This document shows positions 1-8,200 of a stretch of 13,112 bases of DNA, piece after piece. Position numbers and translations under genes: made by a program. The stretch's first letter is position 1. The number at the start of each line of letters is the position of its first letter. The notes beneath the pieces are model-generated. The model was not told where the DNA came from, did no database searches, and saw nothing but the letters and a program-made list of their open reading frames with translations. Source of the stretch: Methanosarcinales archaeon (lineage in GTDB: Archaea; Halobacteriota; Syntropharchaeia; Alkanophagales; Methanospirareceae); NCBI GenBank assembly GCA_025464585.1, contig JAODGL010000122.1, positions 1 to 13,112 of the forward strand, in the 5' to 3' direction.

Positions 1-16
1 ATTTCTTGTAATACAG

Positions 17-66
17 TTTGATTTGATTATCTCTGACAATAATTTTAATTAATTGATTGATTGATT
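17..66. repeat. AT-rich tract with short ATTG tandem repeats
   Basis: Two TTTGA-like units occur at 17-28, and three perfect ATTG copies followed by ATT occur at 52-66, all in AT-rich sequence. The TTTAATTAATT stretch at about 44-54 could act as a TATA element for a leaderless transcript starting near 79. Nothing else is recognisable in bases 1-78. The tract is short and may have no role. Confidence 0.35.
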
Positions 67-78
67 CTTACTTTACTT

Positions 79-204
79 ATGAAATCAGATTTACATGAAA
101 TCTTCACTCCGGAAAAGAAGAAGATAATAGACCATATCGTGATAGGGAGAAATAAAGAAGATTATGTGAGTTTTATGGATAAGGGGTGGATAAAGGGTGT
201 GTGA
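79..204 (+). CDS. Doubtful small hypothetical protein (41 aa)
   Basis: This is an ATG-to-TGA ORF of 41 codons, too short for most gene finders. The product is charged, beginning MKSDLHEIFTPEKKK and ending DKGWIKGV. It has no recognised domain, signal peptide or membrane segment. There is no Shine-Dalgarno site before the ATG, but a TTTAATTA-like element lies about 26-30 bases upstream, which would suit a leaderless archaeal transcript. It converges on the vapC toxin gene. It could be a fragment of a lost gene or a chance ORF. Confidence 0.22.
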   Translation: MKSDLHEIFTPEKKKIIDHIVIGRNKEDYVSFMDKGWIKGV

Positions 205-227
205 ATAACTTAGAATTTTGGAAAATC

Positions 228-623
228 TTACCAACTCTCTAGTTCTAACCCTTCTATTCTGTTAAAATGCTTGATATTCCTCGTAATTAATTTTTCATTG
301 CTTGCCAGAGTTATGCTTGCTACAAAAATATCCATATCACCCATCAGTTCTCCTCTTTCTTTAAGCTCAGAATAAATCTCGCCGTAATGCTTTGCCGCTC
401 TGAAAGTAAAATCGAGTAATTTTAACCTATCGAGAATCCCACTGACTGCTTTTAGATTGTCATCAACTCTTTCAGAAAGATAAGCACCCTTAAAAAGTTC
501 AGAAGCGTTTATTGGCGTTGTGGTTATTCTTTCACCCTCTGCAAGCAGATTTTTAAGCTTTTTCAAAGCGTATTTGTCTTTCCTAATCAGAGCTATGAGG
601 AAATCTGTTTCCAAACAGACCAT
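228..623 (-). CDS. vapC: VapC-type PIN-domain ribonuclease toxin
   Basis: Probable toxin of a type II toxin-antitoxin pair. PIN-domain toxins are metal-dependent RNases that cut tRNA, rRNA or mRNA in the cytoplasm when the antitoxin is lost. The 131-residue product has the acidic active-site pattern of the family: Asp7 in ETDFLIAL, Glu42 in ASELFKG, and Asp96/Asp98 in GDMDIFVAS, followed by the usual ITRNIKHF segment near the C-terminus. The length is normal for VapC. I chose the ATG at 623. A TTG one codon upstream (626) is also in frame, but the ATG overlaps the antitoxin stop as TGATG, the usual coupling arrangement. It is the second gene of the pair and appears intact, so it is probably active. 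Confidence in the family is high; the target RNA cannot be told from sequence. Confidence 0.93.
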   Translation of the reverse strand: MVCLETDFLIALIRKDKYALKKLKNLLAEGERITTTPINASELFKGAYLSERVDDNLKAVSGILDRLKLLDFTFRAAKHYGEIYSELKERGELMGDMDIFVASITLASNEKLITRNIKHFNRIEGLELESW

Positions 624-844
624 CAAAATTTTACCTCCCTTCCAGATATTTTCCTTCTCTCCTTGTAAACCTCTTCAATCTTATCCGCGAGTTCTTCAGG
701 GAAATCTGTTGATTCTACGTATTCAACCAAATCCAATCTTTTTGTTAATCTCACTATCACATCATTAATACTTTCCTTCTCGCCTCTTAACTTCTCCAAA
801 ACTTTATAGGTAGTTTCAGATAGTGTTATACTCTTGTGTGCCAT
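623..844 (-). CDS. vapB: VapB-type antitoxin (DUF217/VAPB_antitox family)
   Basis: Antitoxin partner of the neighbouring PIN toxin: 73 residues, first gene of the pair, sharing one base with vapC (TGATG). The N-terminal part, MAHKSITLSETTYKVLEKL followed by the SINDVIVRLTKR segment, has the short strand and helices of a DNA-binding, ribbon-helix-helix-like VapB of the DUF217 type common in archaea. The charged C-terminal part (about residues 45-73, EELADKIEEVYKERRK) is the usual toxin-wrapping region. VapB normally represses its own operon and neutralises VapC. A TATA-like element sits 23-30 bases upstream of the ATG, so the transcript is probably leaderless. Confidence 0.88.
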   Translation of the reverse strand: MAHKSITLSETTYKVLEKLRGEKESINDVIVRLTKRLDLVEYVESTDFPEELADKIEEVYKERRKISGREVKF

Positions 845-866
845 GATAAAAGCTTACATTTAATTG

Positions 867-874
867 TATTTAAA
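867..874 (-). promoter_or_regulatory. Archaeal TATA box for vapBC
   Basis: On the minus strand these bases read TTTAAATA, close to the archaeal TATA consensus, with an A-rich stretch just upstream that could serve as the BRE. The centre is about 26 bases from the vapB ATG at 844, which places the start of transcription at or next to the start codon. There is no Shine-Dalgarno site before vapB, in keeping with a leaderless mRNA. The spacing is directly visible; promoter activity is inferred. Confidence 0.6.
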
Positions 875-891
875 GTTTGTTTTATCTTATC

Positions 892-1119
892 TCACTCAAT
901 CACCTCGCCATAATACTTCTTCACCACGCTGTCGGCGAACCGTGCTTCGCTGTCCTCAACGGTTCTGACGATTTTCGCAAGTGTGATGGCTTCCTCTACA
1001 AGCGATTCATCAAGTTCGTTCGCCTTTTTCAAAAACCTGCTTCTTGGTTGAATATATGCGTAGTATTCAAGCAGATGCAGGCAATCAACCGCGTTCCTGA
1101 GCTTTGGTTTCTCTAACAT
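892..1119 (-). CDS. Hypothetical protein; possible C-terminal piece of a frameshifted larger protein (75 aa)
   Basis: The 75-residue product begins MLEKPKLRNAVDCLHLLEYYA and is mostly helical and charged. The NAVDCLHLLEYYA stretch, followed by an LVEEAITLAKIVRTV helix, resembles the extreme C-terminal helical part of DUF1156-type DNA methylases as I remember them; I cannot confirm this by search. It overlaps the end of the upstream 236-codon ORF by 35 bases in another frame. An intact gene interrupted by one indel near 1085-1119 would explain both ORFs. Otherwise it is a small coupled gene. No Shine-Dalgarno site stands out before the ATG. No signal peptide or membrane segment is visible. Function unknown. 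Confidence 0.45.
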   Translation of the reverse strand: MLEKPKLRNAVDCLHLLEYYAYIQPRSRFLKKANELDESLVEEAITLAKIVRTVEDSEARFADSVVKKYYGEVIE

Positions 1120-1795
1120 CTATACCTCTGCTCTTGAGGAAACTCTCAAACTTTGAAGCATCCGAAGGCTCCACGAGCACGTATTCTCTATCCTTACCTC
1201 GTTTCACGATGTTCATTGTCTCAAGCTGATTGGGGTCTGCACGTGTTGCGATTTTTAGTAGCGAAACGTCGCTTCTGTCAAGACCCTTCTTATTCGCACC
1301 GCCGAAGAGAACCTTCACCATCAAATAGAACAAAGATTCGGCGGATGTCACGGGTTTGCCCTTCACCTTCTCGCTCAACGCCATTGCTATTCCTAACGCG
1401 GTAAGCGGGAATGCGAACTCGTTTAAAATCTTATCACCGTCCACAAAAGCCTTCACTGCTATCACATATTCCTCGCCTGCTACATCGCCCGGCACGATAA
1501 TCAGATTGCTCCTCAGTCTCCGAAGCTCCTCAAGCATCCTTACCGTGTCCCTCGCTGATGTGACAGGATAACTTTTACCTTGAAGCTCCAGTATTTTATT
1601 TCCAAAGATAAGCATCTCATCCTCAAAATCCTTTACCGTTTCAAATCGCCCACCAACCTTCTTTATATTATCCCTTATCTCCCTCGCCTTCACATACGGA
1701 TACACACGCTTCTTCGAAAGCTCACGATTCAAATCCTGAAGATAGAACAGGAACTTGTTGATGTACTCTTTTAGCCTGCCCTTTATCAATGCCAT
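1085..1795 (-). CDS. Hypothetical protein, possibly the C-terminal remnant of a DUF1156-type methylase (236 aa)
   Basis: The product is soluble, charged and largely helical, starting MALIKGRLKEYINKFLFYL. It has no methyltransferase motif, P-loop or signal peptide. A hydrophobic segment around residues 128-142 (FAFPLTALGIAMALS) looks like a buried helix rather than a membrane anchor. The middle and C-terminal part (DVSLLKIATRADPNQLE, then a KRGKDREYVLVEP hairpin) is reminiscent of the region after the catalytic core in large DUF1156 adenine methylases, which often sit in archaeal defence islands; this is recall, not a search. The ATG lies 33 bases from divergent brxL, so any missing N-terminus would have been lost at that junction. 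It may equally be a complete protein of unknown family. It overlaps the 75-codon ORF downstream by 35 bases, out of phase. Confidence 0.5.
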   Translation of the reverse strand: MALIKGRLKEYINKFLFYLQDLNRELSKKRVYPYVKAREIRDNIKKVGGRFETVKDFEDEMLIFGNKILELQGKSYPVTSARDTVRMLEELRRLRSNLIIVPGDVAGEEYVIAVKAFVDGDKILNEFAFPLTALGIAMALSEKVKGKPVTSAESLFYLMVKVLFGGANKKGLDRSDVSLLKIATRADPNQLETMNIVKRGKDREYVLVEPSDASKFESFLKSRGIDVRETKAQERG

Positions 1796-1828
1796 ACTTT
1801 TTTATGCTCAGTCCCGTATTAGAAATAA
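1796..1828. promoter_or_regulatory. 33-base divergent promoter region between the minus-strand ORF and brxL
   Basis: Only 33 bases separate two divergent start codons. For brxL, a T-rich TATA-like element (TTTTTTA, 1798-1804) is centred about 27 bases before the ATG at 1829, and there is no Shine-Dalgarno site, so a leaderless BREX transcript is likely. For the minus-strand gene, the sequence TTATTTCTAATA (1828-1817) is centred about 26-28 bases before its ATG. The two elements face each other and would probably compete for transcription factors. The positions are seen; function is inferred. Confidence 0.45.
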
Positions 1829-3883
1829 ATGCAAATGGATATTGACAACGTGGATGAAAAAGCCTTCAAGAGCTTTGAAGGGAGGATTGTAAAAAAGGAC
1901 CTTGTAAGCTCCCTTAAGGGGCAAGTTAACGTTCCTGCATACGTATTGGAATACCTTCTTGGCAAATATTGTTCATCTTCTGATGAAGAGGTTGTTGAAG
2001 CAGGCTTACAAGAAGTAAAAAGGATTTTAAGTGAGCACTATGTTAGACCAGACCATAGCGATTTATTTAAAGCCAAGGTGCGAGAGCTTGGAAAGCATCA
2101 AGTCATTGATAAACTCAAAGTAAAGTTAGTAGAAACCGAGGATAAATACTGGGCAACTCTCGTAAATCTTCAAATTGACCACGTTAACATTGGCGAAGAT
2201 ATCGTTTTCAAATACGAGAAGCTCCTCGCTGGCGGTATCTGGGCAATAATTGACCTCTCCTATGACCCTACATTGTATCATAAAAAAGAGATACGACCTT
2301 TTGTTGTTGAGGAGATAAAACCGATTCAACTCGCTTCAAGTAATGTGCTGGACGAAATTAACGACTGCAGGAGCGATTTTACGAGAGATGAATGGCTAGA
2401 TTTAATTCTGCGCAGCATGGGACTCGAGCCTATTTCTATATCACACAGGTTGAAAATGCTATATCTCGCAAGACTGATTCCTTTCGTCGAAAACAACTAT
2501 AATTTAGTTGAGCTGGGTCCTCGAGGGACTGGGAAAAGTTATGTCTACCGGGAACTGTCCCCTTACACCATTTTAATTTCCGGTGGAGATGTAACAGTCG
2601 CCAGTCTGTTTGTTTCTCTTACAGGTAGAGGCAAAATTGGATTAGTTGGCTTATGGGACGCTGTTGCCTTTGACGAAGTTGCAGGTTTGACGCGTCTCGG
2701 AGCTTCTCAGGCTATAAATATACTCAAAGACTACATGGAGTCCGGTAGTTTCAGTAGAGGGAGGGAAGAAATTACAGCTCACGCATCACTTGTATTCGTG
2801 GGAAACATAAATGTGGGTATTGAAACAGCTTTGAGGACATCACACCTCTTTACTGCATTTCCTCATGAGATGCAGGATTTGGCTTTTCTCGACAGGTTTC
2901 ATGCATATTTACCGGGATGGGAATTTCCTAAGATGAAAAGCGATTTGCTTACAACCCACTACGGTTTAGTCGTAGATTATTTGGCAGAAGCATTTAAAGA
3001 ATTAAGGAAGCTGAGCTTTGGAGATGCAATAGACCACTACTTTGAGCTTGGGACATCTTTGAACAGAAGGGATGAGAAAGCAGTAAGAAAATCTGTATCC
3101 GGGCTCATAAAACTTCTGCATCCAGATGGCGACTTCACAAAAGAGGATGTAGAATATTACTTGAAGCTTGCATTGGAGTTAAGGAGAAGGGTGAAGGAGC
3201 AGCTAAAACGAATGGGTGGTGTGGAATACTGGAATACTGCCCTCTCTTATATTGACAAGTTCAATGGCCGGGAGTCTATTGTTCCTTTACCTGAACAGGT
3301 GGCTTCCACGCTAATTTCACCAGACCCCCTCTCGCCTGGGACTGTTTACACTGTTGGATTAGATGTTGAGAGTGGGAGGTATGCCATTTTCAGAATAGAG
3401 GTTGCGAGGATGAAAGGAAATGGAAATTACACCGTAACCGGAGCAGTGGGGCGAGCTATGAGGGAAGCAGTTAGAACCTCATACGATTATCTGAAGAGCA
3501 ATATCACAAAGTTCGCAGTAGATAAATCCCTGGAGGATTACGATGTTCATTTTCAGGTCGTGAATATTATGCAGGCTAAGGAGGGAAGTCAGACGGCATC
3601 TGCTTTCTTTGTCGCTCTATACTCGGCACTGATGAATATTCCTGCTAAGGCAGGAGTGGTTGTGCTTGGTGAGATTACGATTCAAGGAGGTGTGCTTCCT
3701 GTTCAGGACTTTGCGGAGTGTGTGCATCTTGCAAAGGAGAATGGAGCAAGAAGGATTATCGTTCCCGTAGGGAATTCAAAGGAAATAGCTTTTCTTCCTC
3801 CTGAAATACTTCAAGGGTTGGAACTGTCTTTTTATTCAGACCCAAAGGAATGTCTCGTAAATGCTCTGGAGGGGTTAGATTGA
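1829..3883 (+). CDS. brxL: BrxL, AAA+ ATPase with Lon-like C-terminal domain (BREX)
   Basis: BREX phage-exclusion factor, 684 residues, the usual length for BrxL. Family members form AAA+ rings that bind DNA and act in BREX type 1 and type 4 defence. The N-terminal region (1-200) precedes an AAA+ core: Walker A GPRGTGKS at 230-237, Walker B VAFDE ending at Asp282-Glu283, a sensor-like GNIN at 325-328, and an arginine-finger candidate Arg356 in FLDRFHAYLPGWEF, a strongly BrxL-like motif. The C-terminal region (about 495-684) resembles the Lon protease fold (GEITIQGGVLPVQDF at 614-628). By eye the Lon Ser-Lys dyad is not kept: the DGPSAG motif reads EGSQTA, and the lysine position is Cys or Ala near 629-631, so proteolysis is doubtful. 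It heads the operon instead of ending it as in classic type 1 loci. A second in-frame ATG exists at 1835. Confidence 0.93.
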   Translation: MQMDIDNVDEKAFKSFEGRIVKKDLVSSLKGQVNVPAYVLEYLLGKYCSSSDEEVVEAGLQEVKRILSEHYVRPDHSDLFKAKVRELGKHQVIDKLKVKLVETEDKYWATLVNLQIDHVNIGEDIVFKYEKLLAGGIWAIIDLSYDPTLYHKKEIRPFVVEEIKPIQLASSNVLDEINDCRSDFTRDEWLDLILRSMGLEPISISHRLKMLYLARLIPFVENNYNLVELGPRGTGKSYVYRELSPYTILISGGDVTVASLFVSLTGRGKIGLVGLWDAVAFDEVAGLTRLGASQAINILKDYMESGSFSRGREEITAHASLVFVGNINVGIETALRTSHLFTAFPHEMQDLAFLDRFHAYLPGWEFPKMKSDLLTTHYGLVVDYLAEAFKELRKLSFGDAIDHYFELGTSLNRRDEKAVRKSVSGLIKLLHPDGDFTKEDVEYYLKLALELRRRVKEQLKRMGGVEYWNTALSYIDKFNGRESIVPLPEQVASTLISPDPLSPGTVYTVGLDVESGRYAIFRIEVARMKGNGNYTVTGAVGRAMREAVRTSYDYLKSNITKFAVDKSLEDYDVHFQVVNIMQAKEGSQTASAFFVALYSALMNIPAKAGVVVLGEITIQGGVLPVQDFAECVHLAKENGARRIIVPVGNSKEIAFLPPEILQGLELSFYSDPKECLVNALEGLD
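3868..3874 (+). promoter_or_regulatory. Shine-Dalgarno site selecting a TTG start for brxA
   Basis: GGAGGGG lies inside the last codons of brxL, five bases before the TTG at 3880, and that TTG overlaps the brxL stop codon. An in-frame ATG at 3850 has no comparable site in front of it. The TTG start also gives MIKYESGLT, the family-like beginning of BrxA proteins, which supports the shorter reading. Confidence 0.65.
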
Positions 3884-4659
3884 TAAAATATGAGAGCGGG
3901 CTTACGAATGAAGGAGTATCGCTTCATGAAATGGTCAAGCTTATCGAACTCTATAAGGATGTTGGCGATTATAGGAAATTAAGAACGAAAGTATTCTCCG
4001 AGAACTACTTGGGAAAAAATTCTGACAGCAGAATAGAGAACATTTTAAGGGCGTTCAAGAAAAGATTCTTGAGCAGCGATGATACGGGGTTTCCACCAGT
4101 AAAAAACCTCTCCTTTGCAATAGATTCGGATTTGCCAGAGGAATCAAAGAGACAAATACTATTCCCCTACTATCTATTTTCTGATGACCTGTTGAGAACA
4201 ACTTATGACGAATTGGTTATCGAGAGCATGGAGAAAAGGGAGAGGCTCGCAATAAATAATGCTGACATTGTTGATTTTCTTAAAGAGCTTGGAAAGGAGC
4301 ACAAAAATATGGCGACGTGGTCTGAAAACTCGAAGAAGAAGTGGGCTACCAGATTCCTTACATTTCTCAGAACTTTCGATATTCTTGAAAAATACCCTGA
4401 AAACAAGCTCAAGAAAATGTATGTATTACCAGAGACATTTGCATTCTTTGCCCTCTGGCTCGCTGATAATGGCTTACCGTTCCATAGAATCAGGTCTTAT
4501 ATTCTATGGAGACTTTACCTTATGAACACGGAAGAAGTTCTCGAACGAACATATTATGGTAACAAAAAAGATTGGTGGTATTTTGAGAAAGCTGGAGGAA
4601 TTATCACTTTCCAGCCGAAATATAATTTGGAAGGGTGGTTAGAACATGGGTTGGAATGA
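3880..4659 (+). CDS. brxA: BrxA, DUF1819 family BREX protein
   Basis: Small BREX accessory protein of the DUF1819 family, of winged-helix build, DNA-binding in studied members. From the TTG start the product has 259 residues, longer than the roughly 200 typical of bacterial BrxA. Family signatures seen by eye are the N-terminal KYESGLTNEGVSLHEM segment, a charged helical middle, and NMATWSENSKKKWATRFLTF (about residues 138-157), which matches the conserved Trp-Ser-Glu-Ser region of DUF1819. The C-terminal extension is aromatic (KKDWWYFEKAGG), ending about 15 residues after that segment. The gene overlaps brxL at its start (TTGA) and brxB by 14 bases at its end, so translation is probably coupled along the operon. 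The alternative ATG start at 3850 would add MSRKCSGGVR, with weaker support. Confidence 0.85.
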   Translation: MIKYESGLTNEGVSLHEMVKLIELYKDVGDYRKLRTKVFSENYLGKNSDSRIENILRAFKKRFLSSDDTGFPPVKNLSFAIDSDLPEESKRQILFPYYLFSDDLLRTTYDELVIESMEKRERLAINNADIVDFLKELGKEHKNMATWSENSKKKWATRFLTFLRTFDILEKYPENKLKKMYVLPETFAFFALWLADNGLPFHRIRSYILWRLYLMNTEEVLERTYYGNKKDWWYFEKAGGIITFQPKYNLEGWLEHGLE

Positions 4660-5218
4660 AGTTATTGGAGAAGTTGAAGAAAGGGTTGTGGGGACGATTG
4701 AAGGCACTTTCAGACCCCTTGAAGGCATACCATTCTTCACGATATGCTATCCTCCAGAAGAGGAGAGAAATGCAATAAAGGAGTTTAAGCATCTTTCTGA
4801 AAGATTTGTAGCAAAAGATATACCCTCAGAAGTCATTTCTATGAAAGAGGTCCTCAGAGATGCTTTGATAGAACTTGATGTTGCGAATGAGAGCGATGAA
4901 AGTGCGGTAGTCAAATTTGAGAGAAGCAAGAACAGGGAAGAGTTGAAAGAGGATTTATCAAGGTATTTGCCCAAACAAGTCGCTGAAGTTCTTAGCAGAA
5001 AGTTGAAGAATAAGGGCAGGAATTCTGTTGCTGTTTTAATACGCACCGGGGCTTTGTATCCTTTCGTAAGAACCTCTTCAATCAGGGCGAAACTTGAAAA
5101 TAAGGTGAAGTGTGTTGTTATTATCGCTTATCCCGCGAACAACATAGGGGAAATGCTTAATGACTCCTCTTTTAAATTGGGTGGATATTACAGGGGTGAG
5201 ATAATATATTGGAGGTGA
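4646..5218 (+). CDS. brxB: BrxB, DUF1788 family BREX protein
   Basis: Small core BREX protein of the DUF1788 family, 190 residues, the normal length. Its biochemical role is not settled; in BREX operons it sits between brxA and brxC and is needed for defence in studied systems. Family marks are IPFFTICYPPEEER near residues 28-41 (the conserved Y-P-P-E-E segment), VAVLIRTGALYPFVRTSSI at about 132-150 (the conserved G-A-L-Y-P-F) and VVIIAYPANNIGEMLN (about 159-174), with YYRGEI near the end. The ATG lies inside the 3' end of brxA, preceded by a GGTGG-containing purine-rich stretch. The stop codon is embedded in the Shine-Dalgarno site of brxC. No truncation is seen. Confidence 0.9.
   Translation: MGWNEVIGEVEERVVGTIEGTFRPLEGIPFFTICYPPEEERNAIKEFKHLSERFVAKDIPSEVISMKEVLRDALIELDVANESDESAVVKFERSKNREELKEDLSRYLPKQVAEVLSRKLKNKGRNSVAVLIRTGALYPFVRTSSIRAKLENKVKCVVIIAYPANNIGEMLNDSSFKLGGYYRGEIIYWR
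5211..5218 (+). promoter_or_regulatory. Shine-Dalgarno site deciding the brxC start
   Basis: GGAGGTGA is a near-perfect match to the 16S rRNA anti-Shine-Dalgarno sequence. It is five bases (from GGAGG) before the ATG at 5221 and contains the brxB stop codon TGA. It rules against the upstream in-frame TTG at 5209, which would lie before the site. Confidence 0.75.
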
Positions 5219-5220
5219 AC

Positions 5221-8200
5221 ATGAAGATGCTGCGAGATTTGATTGAAAAGGATCCATACAGGGAAATTGTGAGTGTAGTGAAAGTTGATGACCACACACC
5301 AGAAATTGTGAGGATGGAATTAGAGGAGTACATTCCGACTGAGGAGATAAAGGAGAGCTTTAGAAGGATTGTTGAGGGTTTCATCGAAACCAAAAGAGGT
5401 TATACAGAAGAAGTATGTGTGTGGCTGTCAGGATTTTTTGGGTCAGGGAAAAGCCATTTTCTAAAGGTTCTGGGATATTTACTTGAAAACCGTGAATTGG
5501 CAACACCAGATGGAAGAACAATGCAATCAACATCTTATATTGCAACCAAACTCGGATTGCAAAATTTGGCACCGTTAATATCGAAGGAATTCAAACCAAA
5601 GGTTTTATTCTTATATTTGCTCGATTATGACCATGCCGTTGAGCCTACATTAAGTAGGCTAATTTACAAGAGTTTAATGAAAGAGAAAGGTCTCTCTGAT
5701 ATTATTTGGGTGTCTTTGTGGGAGGAGGAGCTTTGGAAAGAAGGGAAATATGAGGAGTTCAAGGAATGGGTGAGGAAAGAGTTTGCGAGCGATTGGGAAG
5801 AGAAGAGAAAACTACATGCTGGAGTGATTCTTAAAAAGGCTCTTCCCATATTTTTACCACTGTATTCAAATGAGGAAGATGCTGGGAAGGCTATTGAAGA
5901 AAGCAGGAGAGTGGAACTCACCCCTTCTGAAGTAATCAAAAAATTTAAAGCATACGCTGAGGAGATTGACGAGAATAAAGGGCGGATAGTCGTTTTGCTT
6001 GACGAGGCTGGGTTGTATGTAGGAGATAGCACAGAAAGGCTTACTGATATGAACGCATTAGCGGAACAGGTAGTAAAAGATGGGGGAGGGAAGGTTTGGC
6101 TAATCGCGACATCGCAAGAAGCCTTGCCAGAAATGGTTGATCGTTTTGCTATGGAGAGGCAGAAGTTGGAGTGGCTAAGAGACAGATTCAGACATTTTTC
6201 ATTAACACCTGCGAGTGTTGAGAAAGTTGTAACCGAAAGGATGCTTAAAAAGAAGGTTGAAGCGATAGAAATATTAAGAAAATTTTATCAGAATAAAGCA
6301 GGGGTGATTTCAGAAGCGCTGGGCTTAAAATCGGCAAAATTGCCAGACGAGATAAATGAAGAGGGTTTCATAAAGTTTTATCCCTTTTTGCCATATTCAA
6401 TTCGCCTTTTGCAGGATATTTCGAGGGCGTTTGTGAGAACTATGGATGATGCGAGGAGGTTCAGTGCGAGAGAACGTTCAATGTTGAAAATCGTGCATGC
6501 GATATTAAGTGGTGAGGGCGACATTGATTGTTTTGCCGAGAAGGAGCTTGGAGTTTTTGTAACCTTTGATATTCTTTACGATGCTATAAGTTCTGATTTG
6601 AGGTTCATAAAATCAGATTATCATGCGATAATACAAGATGAGATAGGGGAACTTGGGGAAATAGAGGGGATTGAGATCTCTTCGGTAGCAAAGGCTCTCT
6701 TTTTGCTCCAAAACATCGAGGAGAAGGTGCCATGTTCTTTGGATAACCTTTCAGCAGTTCTTTTCCCTGAAGTCAGCGCGGATAAAAATAGGAATAGAGA
6801 AGCAGTCAAGAAATGTTTGGATGTGCTAAGAGCAAATGGGTGGGTAATTGAGGAAAACGGTGCATACAGGATGCTGACATACGATGAGCATAGTCTTGAG
6901 AGGACAATAAAAGAGAATTTACCAAGAGTAGCGGAAAAGAGGAAGTTTTTAAAGGAAGAGCTTGAAGAAAAATTGAAGAAATTTGAGTATCGGTATGGCA
7001 AATCCAGAAGACCGTTTGATGTGGGATTCACGGTTGACGGTGAGAAAATAACAGAAGAGAACCTGGAAGTAGTTATTTACACTTCTTTTTCTGGTAAGAA
7101 AGAGGAAGAAATTTCGAGAGAGAGCTCAGATAGCGCGAATACAGTTTACTGGTTGTCAGCTCAAGATTCCGAATTTGAGCGTATTGTAGAGAGAACGATA
7201 GCGCTTAAAAAAACGGAAGAGCAATTCAGGACATTGACACTGACAGAGAAACAGCGACAATACATAAAAATTCTTAGTGAGGAATATGTAGGGAACAAAA
7301 ACGACATTTCGAGGAAGATTGAATCTGTTTTCGAAAAAGGCGTGGTATATGTGAGTGGAGTGAAGAGTGCACCCTTTGATTCTTTTGAGAAGACGCTTGA
7401 GGAACGATTAAAACCGATTGCAGAAGAAGTTTATTCTGAATTTGTTGATGCGAGACCAAAAAGGGATGAGGAATGCGCGGAGGTGTTTAATTGGAAACCT
7501 GGGGTAAAGATTGCAGAAGTATATCGTGATTTAGGTATTGTAGTGAACAATACAATAAATGTGAGTGCTAAGGTGCCGTCAACTGTTTTGAAGCGGATAG
7601 AGTATCGGAGGAGCTATGGTCTGTCGAGGACAGGGAAGGATTTGATTGTGGAATTTGATAAACCACCCTATGGCTGGGACACGAGAGTGGTGCGACTCGC
7701 GGTGGCGAGTTTGTTCAAAGCAGGTAAAATTTCGGTTATGTGGAACAACAAGCCATATTACTCAGCAACTCCAGAGCTCAACGATGTTTTTGTGAAAGGC
7801 ACCCAATTTAACAAAGCGAGTTTTGATGTGCTTCCCGAGGTGGATTGGAGGAAAGCAAGAGAGCTGCTATCGTCAATTTTTGGAGTAAGGAGTGAAGATA
7901 CCTTCGAGAAGACAGCGGAAAAGGTGAGGGATGTAGCGAATGAGTGGTGGAGCGATGCGAAACAATTCCAGACAAGAGTTATTGATAACGAGTTGTCAAA
8001 GGGAATAAGAGATGAGATTGAGGGGTTTAGTAGAGCAATTGAGGAAGTTGTAAAGGTAGAGGAGCCGAATGCGAGGTTAAGGGTGTTTTTAGAAAGAGAA
8101 GAGGATGTAAAAAAGAATTTTAAAACCGTGAAGAAACTTGAGAGTTTTGATTTTGGGAAATATCGCGAGATAAAGAAATTTATTGAAAATTCTGGTGTGA

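Noticed and set aside
877..1774. Plus-strand ORFs at 877-1116, 1153-1404, 1356-1571 and 1580-1774
   Set aside because: They lie opposite the minus-strand ORFs, which have more natural protein composition; no ribosome sites or motifs support them.
4259..4525. 88-codon plus-strand ORF inside brxA
   Set aside because: Out-of-frame shadow of brxA; no own Shine-Dalgarno site and low-complexity composition.
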